64,000 nucleotides of DNA from Epiperipatus broadwayi (taxonomy: Eukaryota > Onychophora > Udeonychophora > Euonychophora > Peripatidae): NCBI GenBank assembly GCA_028023455.1, contig JAQFVV010006294.1, positions 744,001 to 808,000 on the forward strand, read 5' to 3'. Shown here one piece after another: positions 41,301 to 51,350 of this stretch. Made by a program: the position numbers and the translations under genes. Under the pieces are notes generated by a model. The model made no database searches. It worked only from the letters and a program-made list of their open reading frames with translations, and was not told the DNA's origin. Within the stretch, counting starts at the first letter, position 1; the number at the start of each line of letters is the position of its first letter.

Positions 41301-41824
41301 CATCTTTTGTTTCTCCATCTTCATTTTTAAATCATCATCCAGCCACTTCTCAAAGGCATTTTTCTACATTTACCACTCAAAATTTAAATTATTTTACAAA
41401 TACTTCTTCGCAGAAGTCTTTAAACTCTTCTTCTCCATCTCCCATTTCTCCACCACCACCTCCTTTTACTCATTCTCTTTCTTCATCCTCTCCCTTTTCT
41501 CATTCTCCACCTTCTCCACCACCTTTTACTTCTCATCATTTTCATCAATCTCCTTCAGCTTTTATTTCTTCTCCAACTCCTTTTCCTCATACTTCAGCAC
41601 CATTTACTACTTCTCCTCCTCCTCCATCTCCATTTTCTCCATCTACTTATAATTTTTCTATTCCTCCTGCTCCTTCTTCAAACTCTTCTACTTTTTCTTT
41701 TCATTCATCCCCACCACCTCCACCCTTAGAATGTAGACAAGAGTTTGGTCAACCTTGGGTGGCTTCAAGATGTCCTCCACCTTTTGGTCAGCCTAATCTC
41801 TCATCTTCACATACAACTACATAG
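23308..41824 (+). CDS. NAF1: NAF1, H/ACA ribonucleoprotein assembly factor (spliced, 5' exons missing)
   Basis: Spliced gene: exons 23308-23390, 27876-28036, 33086-33137, 33229-33317, 37629-37672, possibly 40279-40323, and 41091-41824. All use AG acceptors and GT donors, and the phases agree throughout, giving about 400 residues. Seen: a Gar1/Naf1 beta-barrel spread over the first two exons (VFDVFSRVV, PRYVVLL, GTKIYYAP), then GSDASWE, an acidic-basic SDDEKEREAKKK segment, and a Pro/Ser-rich tail. Known of the family: NAF1 is a nuclear protein that binds the pseudouridine synthase dyskerin and loads it onto nascent H/ACA RNAs and telomerase RNA before GAR1 replaces it. Most of the barrel is present, but its first strand and the acidic N-terminal region must lie on upstream exons I could not find. 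GAR1 is excluded by the GSDASWE and SDDE segments and by the absence of a GAR tail. Confidence 0.88.
23391..27875. other. NAF1 intron a-b
   Basis: 4.5 kb of AT-rich intron. No transposase, RNA gene or exon recognised. Short open frames such as 27163-27351 show no motif. Confidence 0.5.
27876..28036 (+). CDS. NAF1: NAF1 exon b (core of Gar1/Naf1 barrel)
   Basis: The acceptor is TTGTTGTAG and the donor GTAAGA; the exon starts in phase 0 and ends in phase 2. It encodes the barrel strands VFDVFSRVVCPRYVVLL, then the Ser-Pro-Glu loop, GIEVGTKIYYAP and SYVFLSSLLK. This is the most conserved part of the protein and the strongest evidence for NAF1. The next intron (5 kb) contains a complete family A hairpin and two partial family B hairpins. 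Confidence 0.9.
29805..30194. mobile_element. Foldback element family A, copy 2 (with target duplication)
   Basis: Unique head (TCACTAAACATCACATGATC at 29805) followed by arms 29857-30012 and 30039-30194 that are near-perfect reverse complements. It is flanked by the 12-bp direct repeat ATAATTTAAATA at 29793-29804 and 30195-30206, a clean target-site duplication. It lies in the NAF1 intron between exons b and c. The open frame at 29878-30102 lies inside the hairpin and is not a gene. Confidence 0.85.
30551..31021. mobile_element. Foldback family B, two partial copies
   Basis: Copy 2 (30551-30805) has the head TTCATCAGACTAGAAATTAT, the left arm TAGGGACTGGTTTC..TTAACACCTTGTGGAGG and part of the loop; its right arm is missing. 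Copy 3 (30886-31021) repeats only the left arm (AATGAATAATATTTTTGCAG ... GACTGGTTTCTATCCAC). Both are in direct orientation. Confidence 0.65.
33086..33137 (+). CDS. NAF1: NAF1 exon c (GSDASW segment)
   Basis: The exon lies between a CAATAG acceptor and a GTAATT donor. The split codon from exon b (AA plus A, Lys) is restored, giving EKGSDASWEADHEPPEQ. The KGSDASW..D.EPP stretch follows the barrel in animal NAF1 proteins and separates it from GAR1. The following intron is only 91 bp, by far the shortest in the gene. Confidence 0.88.
33229..33317 (+). CDS. NAF1: NAF1 exon d (charged linker)
   Basis: The exon lies between a TTTTAATAG acceptor and a GTAAAA donor; phase 0 in, phase 2 out. It encodes IEYSDDEKEREAKKKGNKK followed by a Lys/Arg-rich run. 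The SDDEKE(R/K)EAK stretch matches the family's region after the barrel. The basic part is a plausible nuclear localisation or RNA-binding segment (inference). Confidence 0.85.
33318..37628. other. NAF1 intron d-f
   Basis: 4.3 kb AT-rich intron. It holds a faint family A arm near 33505-33530 and the palindromic family D copy at 36489-36609. A possible exon at 33787-33826 was rejected on phase. Confidence 0.5.
36489..36609. repeat. Palindromic MITE-like element, family D copy 2
   Basis: ATTTAACTTGAAATAAAAG at the left pairs with CTTTTATTTCAAGTTAAAT at the right, 121 bp in all. The left arm continues TGTGGGATGTC as in the copy at 1632-1750. Confidence 0.6.
37629..37672 (+). CDS. NAF1: NAF1 exon f (short linker exon)
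   Basis: A 44-nt exon between a TATTTTCAG acceptor and a GTAATA donor. It joins exon d in phase 2 (AG plus G, Arg) and reads QNKDEIDTNYEKNT, leaving one base (phase 1). Both the next candidate exon and the terminal exon accept phase 1. The sequence itself is low in information, so support rests on splice signals and phase. Confidence 0.6.
37852..38145. mobile_element. Foldback element family F
   Basis: Two arms of about 100 bases. The left (AGAAGGATTTACACCCTAAGC ... TTGTTATAATAGCTC) is matched by the right (GAGCTATTATAACAAACATT ... GCTTAGGATGTAAATCCCTTCT) with roughly 90% pairing and an 80-base centre. Ends lie in TTTAAA. It lies in the NAF1 intron f-g. Confidence 0.75.
38321..38943. mobile_element. 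Foldback element family A, copy 3 (long loop, with target duplication)
   Basis: Head AAACATCACATGATCATC, arms about 38375-38567 and 38763-38943, with a loop of about 195 bases. The 13-bp direct repeat CATAATATTATTA flanks it at 38308-38320 and 38944-38956. The arms are longer than in copies 1 and 2 because they include GCACTGCACCTAGATCTTAGGATC. It lies in the NAF1 intron. Confidence 0.85.
39590..40085. mobile_element. Foldback element family A, copy 4 (long loop, diverged)
   Basis: Arms near 39598-39795 and 39865-40077, same arm sequence as copy 3 (GAGCCTTGGATCTGAGAGCA; GATCCTAAGATCCAGATGC). The head seen in copies 1-3 is not recognisable and no target duplication was found. The open frame at 39976-40179 begins inside its right arm and is not a gene. 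Confidence 0.75.
40279..40323 (+). CDS. NAF1: NAF1 possible cassette exon
   Basis: A 45-nt stretch after a good acceptor (TATTTTTGCAG), with a weak donor GTCATT. It would add VKMKIDKDKNSNTCL in frame. Its length is divisible by three and it begins and ends in phase 1, so inclusion or skipping both keep the gene open. It could be an alternative exon or a chance match; RNA data would decide. Confidence 0.4.
41091..41824 (+). CDS. NAF1: NAF1 terminal exon, Pro/Ser-rich tail
   Basis: The acceptor is TTTTTTAG and the exon starts in phase 1 (G plus AT, Asp). It then runs open for about 243 residues to a TAG at 41822-41824. After DFYAGYKSRASN the protein is low complexity: Ser, Pro, Phe and Gln dominate, with runs such as SPPPPPF. 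The short motif FGQP recurs (near the start and twice near the end). Vertebrate NAF1 also ends in a Pro-rich region, so the composition fits the family. No catalytic motif is expected or seen. The upstream ATG at 41054 in the same frame lies before the acceptor and is not the start of an independent gene. Confidence 0.85.
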
Positions 41825-41856
41825 TTCTAGTAAATATTGTAAATACATATTTTGTA

Positions 41857-41862
41857 AATAAA
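41857..41862 (+). terminator. NAF1 poly(A) signal (proximal)
   Basis: Canonical AATAAA 33 bases after the NAF1 stop codon. A second AATAAA at 42657-42662 could give a longer 3' UTR of about 850 bases; the DNA between them has no reading frame of note. Confidence 0.5.
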
Positions 41863-42939
41863 ATTTTAATGTAAAAGTTATATTAAATGATTTTAACAAT
41901 TTCTTATTATATATAAATATAATTTTTTCCTGATTTTATAAAAAGTTTCATAAATGGAATTGATGGGGATTTTTTTGTATGAAAAATTTCATAGCAGATT
42001 CTTTTAAAATCGTTTTAATTCTATTTTTACTTATTTATATATTGTTCAGTTGATGTGATTTTAATAAAATAATGTGACAACTAAAATGAAAAATTTTATA
42101 TGAATTTAATTGTAAAAGTTGAAAAGAAATGAATTAAAAGAAAAATGCTAATGAAAGTGTTTTAAAAATAGTAAGCATTTAATCCAGGTTTATTTTATTT
42201 TGCAGTTTAATCAATAAATAGGCAAACTGTAATGTTCCCATAATTTATATTCAGTATTAATTAATCTATTATCTGCATGCAAGCTAATTCTACTAATAAA
42301 TATCATTGCATTGTTTTTGCCTTGCTTTCAACATTATTTACTTTAAGCATTTCATAATGGTTTTAGAATTTTTTTTTTAAATTGTTTTGAAAGAGATAAT
42401 GAGGCAATTAGATTTATTAAATAATAGTTCGTATAGAATATAAATACGGGACTTGATGAAGTTTACTTATTGTCTTCATAATAATTATTTAAATGGTTAT
42501 AATTACTAATATGTATTTATTTGTGTTTACTTTGATACATTACATATTTAAGTGAAGCAATAGGCTTTGTTAAATTTACATAAATTATTGTTTTATTTTA
42601 TTGTGATGTAATCAAAATACTTTTGTATGTAACTGTAAACAAAATGTATATTTTGGAATAAAGATTTATTTTTAAAAAAAGTAAATAAATTTAGAATTTT
42701 ATCTATAAAAATTGAAGCAGAAAAGTTCTCAATATTGATCTCTATGATACACCACTTACTATCTTAACTCAAATTGAATACGCTACAGTATAATTACTCT
42801 TAAGACACTTAAGATATATATTCTACCTGAAGTCAGATAGAGTATTTAGCAATGAACATTATAACTAAGTAATAAAATTTGACTGTTATTGTATGACAGC
42901 ATCTTATCCAATAGTTTAATTACCATACATGATTTGGTG

Positions 42940-44980
42940 CAGCGGTAGATTGGTGCTCAAGATCCGTGGATTGTCCAAATCACTACCAGTGTTCAAAATT
43001 TTTATGAATTCCTGAATAGTAAACCACTCGTTTTTTTTAATTATCTGATAGCCAATTTTTAATTGCAACTTTAGGATGCTTGTTGCAGGGAATTTTTTTT
43101 AAAAAAAAATTAGGATTATTTGGAATGCTCTGGCAATCTACTACTGATTATAGATTGCTTAGAATATCTACTACTACAGCCTTTGGAATGAACAAATCTA
43201 TTTTAAGCAAATTATTAAAAATATTAAGAAAAAAGACGCAGGAAAAAACTTTAAATATGTTCATAATGTAACGGATTGAAAAATATACTATCAACAGTCC
43301 TTTAAGAATAAGCTATATATTTAGGTTATATACTCATCCATTCCTCCAAAGATCTGACAGATACTGACAGCCAAAAGAATGATTAGGATTACACAATTTT
43401 GAGATAGATAAAAGAACCTACTCACTGCTCTTAAAGTATACAATATTCCATGAACACTCAGATGATCATCATATTTCAGTCACTCTAAGCTACTACAACC
43501 CATTATAGTTTTCTGCAAACACTATTGCACTGCCCTGCTTACATCCAAGTCTTAGGGGCTATTTATAAAATATTGCCTTGCTCATCTTTAGGAGTCTTAA
43601 AGGCAAATATTATACATATATAAAAAAAACTATACCTTACTCTCTCTGGAGTCTTAGAGGTAAAATCATGGCAGGACTACTGTTAACTGCTTCATGATTG
43701 GAGCAGTGAATGAGATCAATCAGTCACAAGTGACATGAATACATCACATCCTCAAGACAATGACAAAAATTCCCGATCCAACATCAATACTTGCAACAAA
43801 ACCAACCAAACTTCAACCATCAAATATCCAATCCAACCTTAAAATTATGGATTTTCTACAACACAAATTTTCCAAATATAGATAAAATTACTACTCTACA
43901 ATTAAACACCATCAATATAATTTTAAATTGAAACTAAGCTCCAAAACGTAATGGACTGCATATCATATATGATCTCAAATGACAATAAACATGTATAACG
44001 GACCGAATTATATTTGATGCCTGGAAATCATTGATTCAATGCCACACAATTGGGCTCACCAAAAATGTAACGGACCAACGAATATTCAACATATAGCCGA
44101 CCGCATTGTGACATCAAAATGCAATGGGATACAAATAAATAATGAAAATTATAATGGAAAATTCCCCATCCATCATCAACACTTGCAGTAGAACCAACCA
44201 TTTACCTAAATCCATCCCATTACATTTATCGAAACAATAATCCGGCTGTCCATGGAAAAACTGGAAAGATCCAATAACACTACAACCAAGAGGAATCTTT
44301 ACTATCATTCAACCCCCATTCATTTGGCAATATGCACCGGATCCACTCAATTTTCATGTCAATCCATTAGATTTCCTAGAATTCAAACTCAGTCGTAATC
44401 GAAGTACTTACTCTGTTCAGGTATAAATTATAAGAATATATCTAGCCAATGTGGGCAATGACTTGATGTTATGGCTTATATAGTACACTTATTGGATACA
44501 TACTACATATATATATTTAATATCAAGAGACACGTGAATTCAATGATGTATTCTCAACAAATTATAGATAATCCTTGATGTAAAATCAATTAAAATCAAA
44601 TTTATTTTATCTTAACATAACATATTTAAATATACATTTTAAAACACCATAAATACGATTCTTACACTTCCATTTAATCTCATTAAAATAATTACACAAA
44701 AAAAAAAAAAATTACATAAAATAATAATATCAACTATAGGTCATTCTTGGCACACATAGGTCTCTACCTTTCATGCCATCATATTAAAAAAAAAAAAATT
44801 ATGATCTTTCATACCAGTCTAAACAAATGACATTGTTTATTTTTTATTAAAGAAAAATAAGGTATCATATCAATATACAATTTATTATTTTATAAATATA
44901 ATTGAATTAATGGGTTCGTGTGTGAATATTATAAATCATGAGAACTGGAATTGCCATCAATTGATTTTATAAGTAATTGT
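42940..44980. other. Intergenic stretch downstream of NAF1
   Basis: Less AT-rich than the introns and rich in CCAATCCAAC-like patches. TGTAACGGA occurs at about 43267 and 44066, and TGTATAACGGA near 43994; such starts are common for LTRs. The 44066 copy has CTCACC just before it, which on the minus strand would be a GGTGAG primer-site-like stretch. No coding motif, so only a possible old LTR element. Confidence 0.25.
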
Positions 44981-44982
44981 TA

Positions 44983-45154
44983 GTATGTGTCTTGTTAATA
45001 AAGGATAATATAGGTTTTATTAATAATTAATTTTGTTACTAATGTTATGTTGTTAGTGAGTCAAAAATAAGTATGTGTGTTGTTAATAAAGGATAATATA
45101 GGTTTTATTAATAATTTTGTTACTAATGTTATGTTGTTAGTGAGTCAAAAATAA
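44983..45154. repeat. Tandem duplication, 88 and 84 bp
   Basis: Two adjacent copies starting GTATGTGT(C/G)TTGTTAATAA at 44983 and 45071, nearly identical and differing by one substitution and a 4-base deletion. A recent slippage or replication event. Confidence 0.85.
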
Positions 45155-45519
45155 GTCTTACCTTCATTTATATTCATTTCATCATAGTCTAGTCTTTCTC
45201 TTTTCTAACAGAACCATTTATATATTTTTTTCTTTATTTTCAAAAATACATTTTATATCATGAAATACATACATTTAAATTCTTTGGTACTTCCAGCTCA
45301 AAAAAAATCCAATGTGGAAGTAATAAAAAAAATACATAAATGAAGAAGAGAAAAACTTAAAATTATAGCATCAGTATGTTAACCATAACGAACAAACAGT
45401 TACATATCAACATCAAATTATGAACGATTTAGTAAACCTCTTGATCAAACATGAGCATCTTCTTTAAATGGAAAAATTCATGGTAGATTGAGAATTTTCA
45501 GCATCTTTTATTCGCTTCA

Positions 45520-45760
45520 TTATCCAAAGTAGTGTCTTCCACGATCTATCCAATTCTCATAAGTTGACCAAGTAGTTTGGATAATCTTTGATTTGGCCAC
45601 TTTCATCACTGATCTATGCAACTTCATATAATATCTGGTTGCCATTTTATATATGTGTGATGGTGAGAATTCACACCTATGGATCGTGTTCATCGCCCTC
45701 TTCAAAACCCATCTGAGTTGCCTTGACCTTCACAACGATTTTTTTAGCACACCTGCATCA
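45520..45760 (-). other. Unrecognised coding-like stretch
   Basis: On the minus strand a 61-codon frame (45520-45705) reads HRCEFSPSHIYKMATRYYMK then LHRSVMKVAKSKII and TTWSTYENWIDRGRH; just upstream another frame reads KKIVVKVKATQMGFEEGDEH. The composition and GC content are more protein-like than the surroundings, so a decayed gene or transposon piece is possible. I do not recognise it. Confidence 0.25.
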
Positions 45761-45884
45761 TTTTTATGTTAGTAAAGATATACATAAAATTCTTTTCTTA
45801 TATTAGCATTAGAAACGTTATAGCTATATACCAAAATGAAACACGATTAAAGTCAGTTTTTTTCTTTTGATGATAAACATTAAA

Positions 45885-45955
45885 TTTAAAACTTTCAACA
45901 GTTCTATAATTATTAAACGCTTAAAACTTCCAACAGTTCTATAATTATTAAAGGC
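45885..45955. repeat. Short tandem duplication (about 36 bp)
   Basis: AAAACTT(T/C)CAACAGTTCTAT with AATTATTAAA(C/G)GCTT occurs twice in a row. Confidence 0.75.
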
Positions 45956-46581
45956 TTGATTATGTAAATGAATATTATATTTTTATTATAGCAAATAGTT
46001 CAATATAATTATCAGTAACAAAAAGAAAACAAAATCTTGGTTCCTATTATGCTTTAATCAACAGGTTATAATTTGTTTATTTTTAAATTTTCATAGTGTA
46101 TACAAAAAAAATTCCAATGGATATATAATGATATTCTTTCGTTTCAGTTTTTTTTTTTTTTTTTACACATATAGATCAAACTAACAACTTACAGTTCTGT
46201 GCATATTTACTGTCCAATAATTCTTTCTTTCAAAATGTTGAAAACGTTTTACCAAAATACAATTTTAAATTAACTGTCTTGCATCATTAGCGAATAAATA
46301 AAAGAAAATCTCAGGTATAACCTTCTCTATACATATTTTTAACTTTCCAGCCATTAAAGAAAAAAAAAATAGTTGTTTGTTTTTGTTATGGTTACTGCAT
46401 ATGATCTATCAGGGTTTTCTTTTCCCTCTCCCATTTTATAACACTAGATTATAAATTTGTTTTTTTAGTTTTATTTTTTATAAAACTTTCTCAATTGTTC
46501 TGTCAAATTTGTTATTTTAAAATATTAATAAAATTAAATTTAATAACAAATTTATGATTTTGTTTCAGGCATTTCCAGTTC

Positions 46582-46907
46582 ATTAAACTGCAATAAATGT
46601 AGTTTTAATTTCTCCTTATTTGTAATAATAAAAATACTTAATTGTAAATTGTTAGAGAAAAAAATATATAGTTAATAATAAATTTGGCTGAACGTTTTTG
46701 AGGAACTGTGCCTCATACTCATAGCCTTCGTGAAAATGTACTTAATGTATGTAAATGAGAATATTCAAATGAGTTACTGTTACGTAGCCCATTTTTTCGA
46801 GATGTCGAAGCACGTGTCTCGAAAACGTTCAGCCAAATTTATTATTAACTATATATTTTTTTCTCTAACAATTTACAATTAAGTATTTTTATTATTAAAC
46901 TGCAATA
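46582..46907. repeat. Perfect 76-bp inverted repeat flanked by a 14-bp direct repeat
   Basis: The left arm 46623-46698 and the right arm 46822-46897 are exact reverse complements by eye, including the run of seven A/T. They are separated by 123 bases of unrelated sequence. ATTAAACTGCAATA occurs at 46582-46595 and 46894-46907 and so flanks the whole, overlapping the end of the right arm by four bases. It encodes nothing. It may be a young foldback element or a repair-made inverted duplication. Confidence 0.85.
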
Positions 46908-47070
46908 TAATTTTTATTCATACTGTTATACATCATCAATTTGAACTGTTCAATAGCTGTATTAATTTTATAAATCAACACATCCATGTATATATTTATG
47001 TTCAATGCATTTAATGATAAGGAGAGGTATGAGACTTATAGCGATCCTTACAATTCCCCCCATCCAAAAA
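46908..47070 (-). mobile_element. Minus-strand LTR element: polypurine tract and LTR start
   Basis: Read on the minus strand, CCTTTTTGGATGGGGGG is followed by AAT and then TGTAAGGATCGC near 47051. A polypurine tract followed by TGTAA is the usual 3' LTR boundary. The LTR would run to lower coordinates; its end and the partner LTR are not found, so this is probably an old truncated copy. Confidence 0.4.
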
Positions 47071-47479
47071 GGTTAAAAGTTTAATCCTTTTAAACTTTTG
47101 ACATTTACTAAAATAAAATAAAAATTTATATTCAATGTCCCGTCACCATAGAGGGTTATTTTCCTTTTCACATAATAAAATATCTGTAATTATCTATCTC
47201 TTCTTGTCAGTTGGTTTGCTAATTTACAATTTTATTTCTGTACGAGATTTGACCTCTTTTAAACACTCATATTCAATTATCCCTTTTACTTTCTCTATTT
47301 AATTTCTATTTAAATAGTACTGTCTATCCCATAATTGTATTACGATGGATTGAAACAGAATCTGACTGGTTCCATACTCCTATTTAGGCAGCATGAAAAC
47401 TTGTCTCATCGGCTTCTTGTCTTGCTCTGCAGAGTTACAAGATCCTAGAATAACCGCACGGAATATGGAGTGTCCATAT

Positions 47480-48870
47480 TGTACCTATATTGATATAGGC
47501 ACATATAATTTTATCTAAAATTGTTATTAAAACAATCTTTCATTAAAGAAAACATAAAATTAAATGTTGAAGAGTTTATTCGGTTTGTTTTCGAAAAAGA
47601 TAAGAATTAAATAGTTTTTTAGTATTCGTAAAAATATAATTTAAAAAGTTAAAATACACAAATCTCTTTTCATTCAAGTTTAATTAAAGAAAAAATAATG
47701 TTAAAACTAATATATGACCGTATATATGTGCGATTGTCAACAATAGAATAAATGTTATTATAAAGTTAAAGAAGATTATTATTAATAAACACGGCAATGG
47801 TTATTAATTAAAATATAAAACAACATCTTTGCATGGCTATTACTAATTAAGCAATCTTCCAAAACACGTTTATCAAAGGATTAATTGATAAGGAATTTGA
47901 CAACAGATCTTTGCCGGAGATATCAGAAAGACAACAAGGCGCAGGTATAAATAGACTTCTTTATCGGACAGTAATGCAGTTCCACAAATTAATTGAGTTG
48001 AGACAATCAGTTCACAAAGTTATTGAGAGAGTGCAGTTCGGAAATTAATTGAGTCAGTTAAGAAACAAAATGCAGTGCTGAGAATATTTTGGAATGCACG
48101 TTCACCTCCAGCCCAGATGTCCGAGAAAACAGCAGATCTGCCTGTGAAATAATGTCAGCTTAACATCTTAGAAAATCTCCGTCAGTATCTATTTGTCTCC
48201 GATAGCAATAATCGTGAAAATCAGGAAACTCAGCAAGGAAATGTCCCAGCCGGCTGGTAAGCATTTATAATGGAAATATCCTCACCGAAAGCAGCCTCCA
48301 AAGAACAAAATTCTACGTCAACATTCAAAATCCTAGGTAAAACATTTGCTTATTTTCGTTTATACTGTAATAGCCATTGCATTTCATTAATTCGTGCGAA
48401 TCCTCCAAGAGTCTCATTATATGAACTCGATATCATACATAAATGAACTATTGATATGTGTGTGATTAAATTTCAAATGCTATGTAGTCCTTTATTATCA
48501 TTATTATGTGTGTGCATGAGTTAATATGTGCGTGATCATTATATCAATATTTATTAGTTAAATTAGAGTGTTCTGTTATTAAATCTATAGGAATATTTAA
48601 ACTATTTAGAAATGTTAATTTAAAATATGCGTGTGTTTTATTAGAATTATAAAATGTTTAAATTTAGTAAATAAATGTTAGTTAATAAACTATCTTTATA
48701 ATTAAACTTTATTTGTCGGTCAATTCTTTTTATCAATTCTTTTATCAATTCCCTTTTATCAAGTCTTTTAACCACTAATTAAATATAATCTATTAGTGAT
48801 TACAAACAACTGAGCTAGTCGTGGATTTAGTCGTTGTTAGTGGCCATTGCTTAAAGTGCGTTATTTATTC
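47480..48870 (+). repeat. Left (5') LTR
   Basis: TG start at 47480. The segment up to 48794 is shared with the right LTR; the last 75 or so bases, up to the primer site, are inferred because the right LTR lacks them. It contains a TATAAATAG box at 47947, likely the promoter. Confidence 0.8.
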
Positions 48871-49455
48871 ATCCTTGAATAGATAGCTGGCGCCCGTGTT
48901 TATACACAAAAAAAAAGTGCTTTGAACTTGGTGTTGAACTCAACAGTCGAGAAGAAGTTATGTCCTGGAAATGTAACGTTAGTTATATACTTTATAGTTA
49001 TCGTTTGGGCATACATACTCTCCGAGTAGGTTCTTCTCTGCCTAAGAGGCCGGTGTTTCGAATACTCATATTCGAACACGGTTCAAATGGCTAGACCCAA
49101 TCGTGTGGCTGAACCTAAGAAACAACAGTAACGAGGTACTTTGTTTCTTGTTTGAAAAATTTGTTTTATACAAAAGTTAAATTACGTATGTAAAAGTGTT
49201 TTAATTTAAAAAAAAAAAGAATTGACCGAAACTTTCTTTTTTTTTTCGAAATGAAAAGAGATTTTGACATTTATGCTATCAAATCAGAGTAAATTGGGTG
49301 TTATGGGCGGAGTTAAAGCATTAAGAGCGGGTAGTGAAAAGGACAAAAGGCTGGAGTTAACGTGAGGTTCCGTATTAGTAAGAAAAATAAATAAATAAGT
49401 CGTATATTAAATTTAGTTTAACGTAAGCGCTAGTTTGAAATAAAATATTTTAAAA

Positions 49456-50031
49456 ATGGAAAAAGAGAAAGAAATGTCTGAGACGCAGATGCTGAAAATG
49501 ATGATAAATATAATGGAAGAAATACGTCAAGAATTCAGGCAAAGTCATCAAGAATTCATTGCGGGAATAAGAGAAATAAGATGTGAAATTAAAGGAATGA
49601 GGAGTGAAATAATAGAGAAAGTAGAGGAGAACCAAGAAGGCAGAGAGTTAGATTTAGTTAAAGAAAGTCAGGAAGTTGAGGTCATGAAAGATATAGAAAT
49701 TGAGGTAGAACTAGATAGTATTGAAACAGAGAAGACTGAAATAGAAATTAAAGCAGAACAGGATAGTGCTAAGACAGAGGAAAACATAGATCAAGAAATA
49801 GAAGAGAGACAAGTTCAAGGTAGAAGATAGCGTTGAAAAGTTTTACAAAAATTTAAAAAGGTTAAAGTAAAAGTTCGTGTTCGTTTTAAACGGAGATGTA
49901 AATCAAAGAGAAAGCGTAAGGAAAAATATTCACGGTTAGGAAAAATACGGAGGTCTGTGAAGCTTAAAAGTTTTCTAATTTACAAGGCAGAAAATAGAAC
50001 GGAGAAAGAGATAAAGCAGCAAACTTTATAG
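49456..50031 (+). pseudogene. gag-like ORF: acidic coiled coil plus basic tail, split by two stops
   Basis: From the ATG at 49456 a 124-residue frame is open to TAG at 49828. It is strongly charged and coiled-coil-like (heptads of Ile/Met with Glu/Lys, EEIRQEFRQSHQEF), then very acidic (repeats of EIEVELDS, TEKTEIEIK). The same frame continues past TAG and a TGA two codons later for 64 more residues that are very basic (VRVRFKRRCKSKRKRKEK) to a TAG at 50029-50031. Acidic matrix-like followed by basic nucleic-acid-binding fits a Gag layout, but there is no CCHC knuckle and no capsid motif that I can recognise. Either the stops are decay or the two parts are read separately. Confidence 0.5.
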
Positions 50032-51175
50032 ATGTGAGGATATGGAGCATAATTTATGTTAGTGAATTAGTAGAACGAAAGAAGAAACCACCAGACATAT
50101 TTAAAAGATAGTAAACGGGTGGAATAGTAAAGGAAATAAACAAAAAAGACCGGAAATGGACAATGAGCAGGAATATGATTCTTCTAATGTCAATAATTTA
50201 AGAAGTTTAAATCTGAAACTTCTATTTAAAACTAAAATAATAAAATTAAAAATAACTGAATAATAAATTAAATGTTTGAAAGCAATAATAATAACGGAGG
50301 CTTCACAAAATAAAAGATTTTTTTTTCTCCACGCACATATTAATTAAGGAAATGTTCGTAAATAAACAGTTCAAATAAATAAAAATCAATAAAATCAAGT
50401 TAAATAAATTGGTCAAATTAATTATATAAAAGTAAAGTTGTAGATTTAAATAAATGAATAAAATAACGGAAATACATAAAATAAAAACAAGTTAAATAAA
50501 TAAGTATAATATATCTGTAGAAAATAAATAAAATATTCGTAGTAAAATAAAATACTTTTTTGAATATACGCATGTTAAAATAAAAGTTTGTTTTGAATAC
50601 CGTAAGTTAAGAAAAGGATGTAAATAAATTGTTTAAAATAATCAAGATAAAAAAAAAAAATCTCCAGTAAAATAATAATGAATGAATCATAATAAAGCAA
50701 AATAGTTTTTTCTGAGTACACGCACGTTAATATATAAGTTAAAGTAATGGGTTAAAAGTAATATCGTAATATAAATAAATATGTAAATTGATGTCCGTGA
50801 TAGTTTAGAATAGTATTGTAAATTAAATAAATATGTAAGATAATGTTCGTAATAGTTCAGAATAATATAAATAAATATGTTAAAGTAATGTTCATGTGTA
50901 TTTAAAATAATATTGTAGGATTAGTGATAAATAATATAAAGTCAATCTAAGTTATATTAGGAGCGTATAAGGGTTCGAATCTAAAGGGATGAACGTAGTA
51001 TTGAAATAAGTTAGATAAGGATTAAGTTTAAAGCTCTCGACTGGATAAATTCTAGTACCTGCAACGGATTGGCCGGGATCATTCCTCTTTTAAAAAGCGC
51101 ACTGGCAACAACCAGAGTAAGTCGTAAGTCACTTTTCAGGGGAGAATCCCCATATCTCGTACCTCATTTTCCAAA
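50032..51175. other. AT-rich internal region of LTR element
   Basis: Very A-rich noncoding DNA with recurrent AAATAAATATGTAAA-type units (50330-50900). It occupies the place where pol would stand in an autonomous element. The last 150 bases are GC-richer. Confidence 0.6.
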
Positions 51176-51350
51176 GCGTAAGTCGGAAATGGACAGTTGA
51201 AAATTCCTGCCATTGCAGCTGCTTAGCAAAGTCCGATCAAGAGAATCGGCAATCGTTTTCCAGGGCGTAAGTCGAAAATGGACAGTTGAAATTCCTGCCA
51301 TTTGCAGCCACCTTTTCTTAGTCAAAGTCCGATCAAGAGAATCGGCAGCC
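51176..51350. repeat. Two tandem units of about 90 bp before the polypurine tract
   Basis: CGTAAGTCG(G/A)AAATGGACAG, ATTCCTGCCATT(T)GCAGC and AAGTCCGATCAAGAGAATCG occur twice in order (starting 51177 and 51266). They are GC-rich relative to the element. The overlapping open frames on both strands (51164-51529) are by-products of the repeat. A role in RNA packaging or transcription control is conceivable but unproven. Confidence 0.7.

Noticed and set aside
42936-43000. tRNA-like stretch (GGTGCAGCGGTAGATTGG)
   Set aside because: It resembles a box A, but no proper box B (GGTTCGAATCC type) or cloverleaf follows; at most a worn SINE trace.
49450-49635. Minus-strand open frame
   Set aside because: Antisense shadow of the charged gag-like frame.
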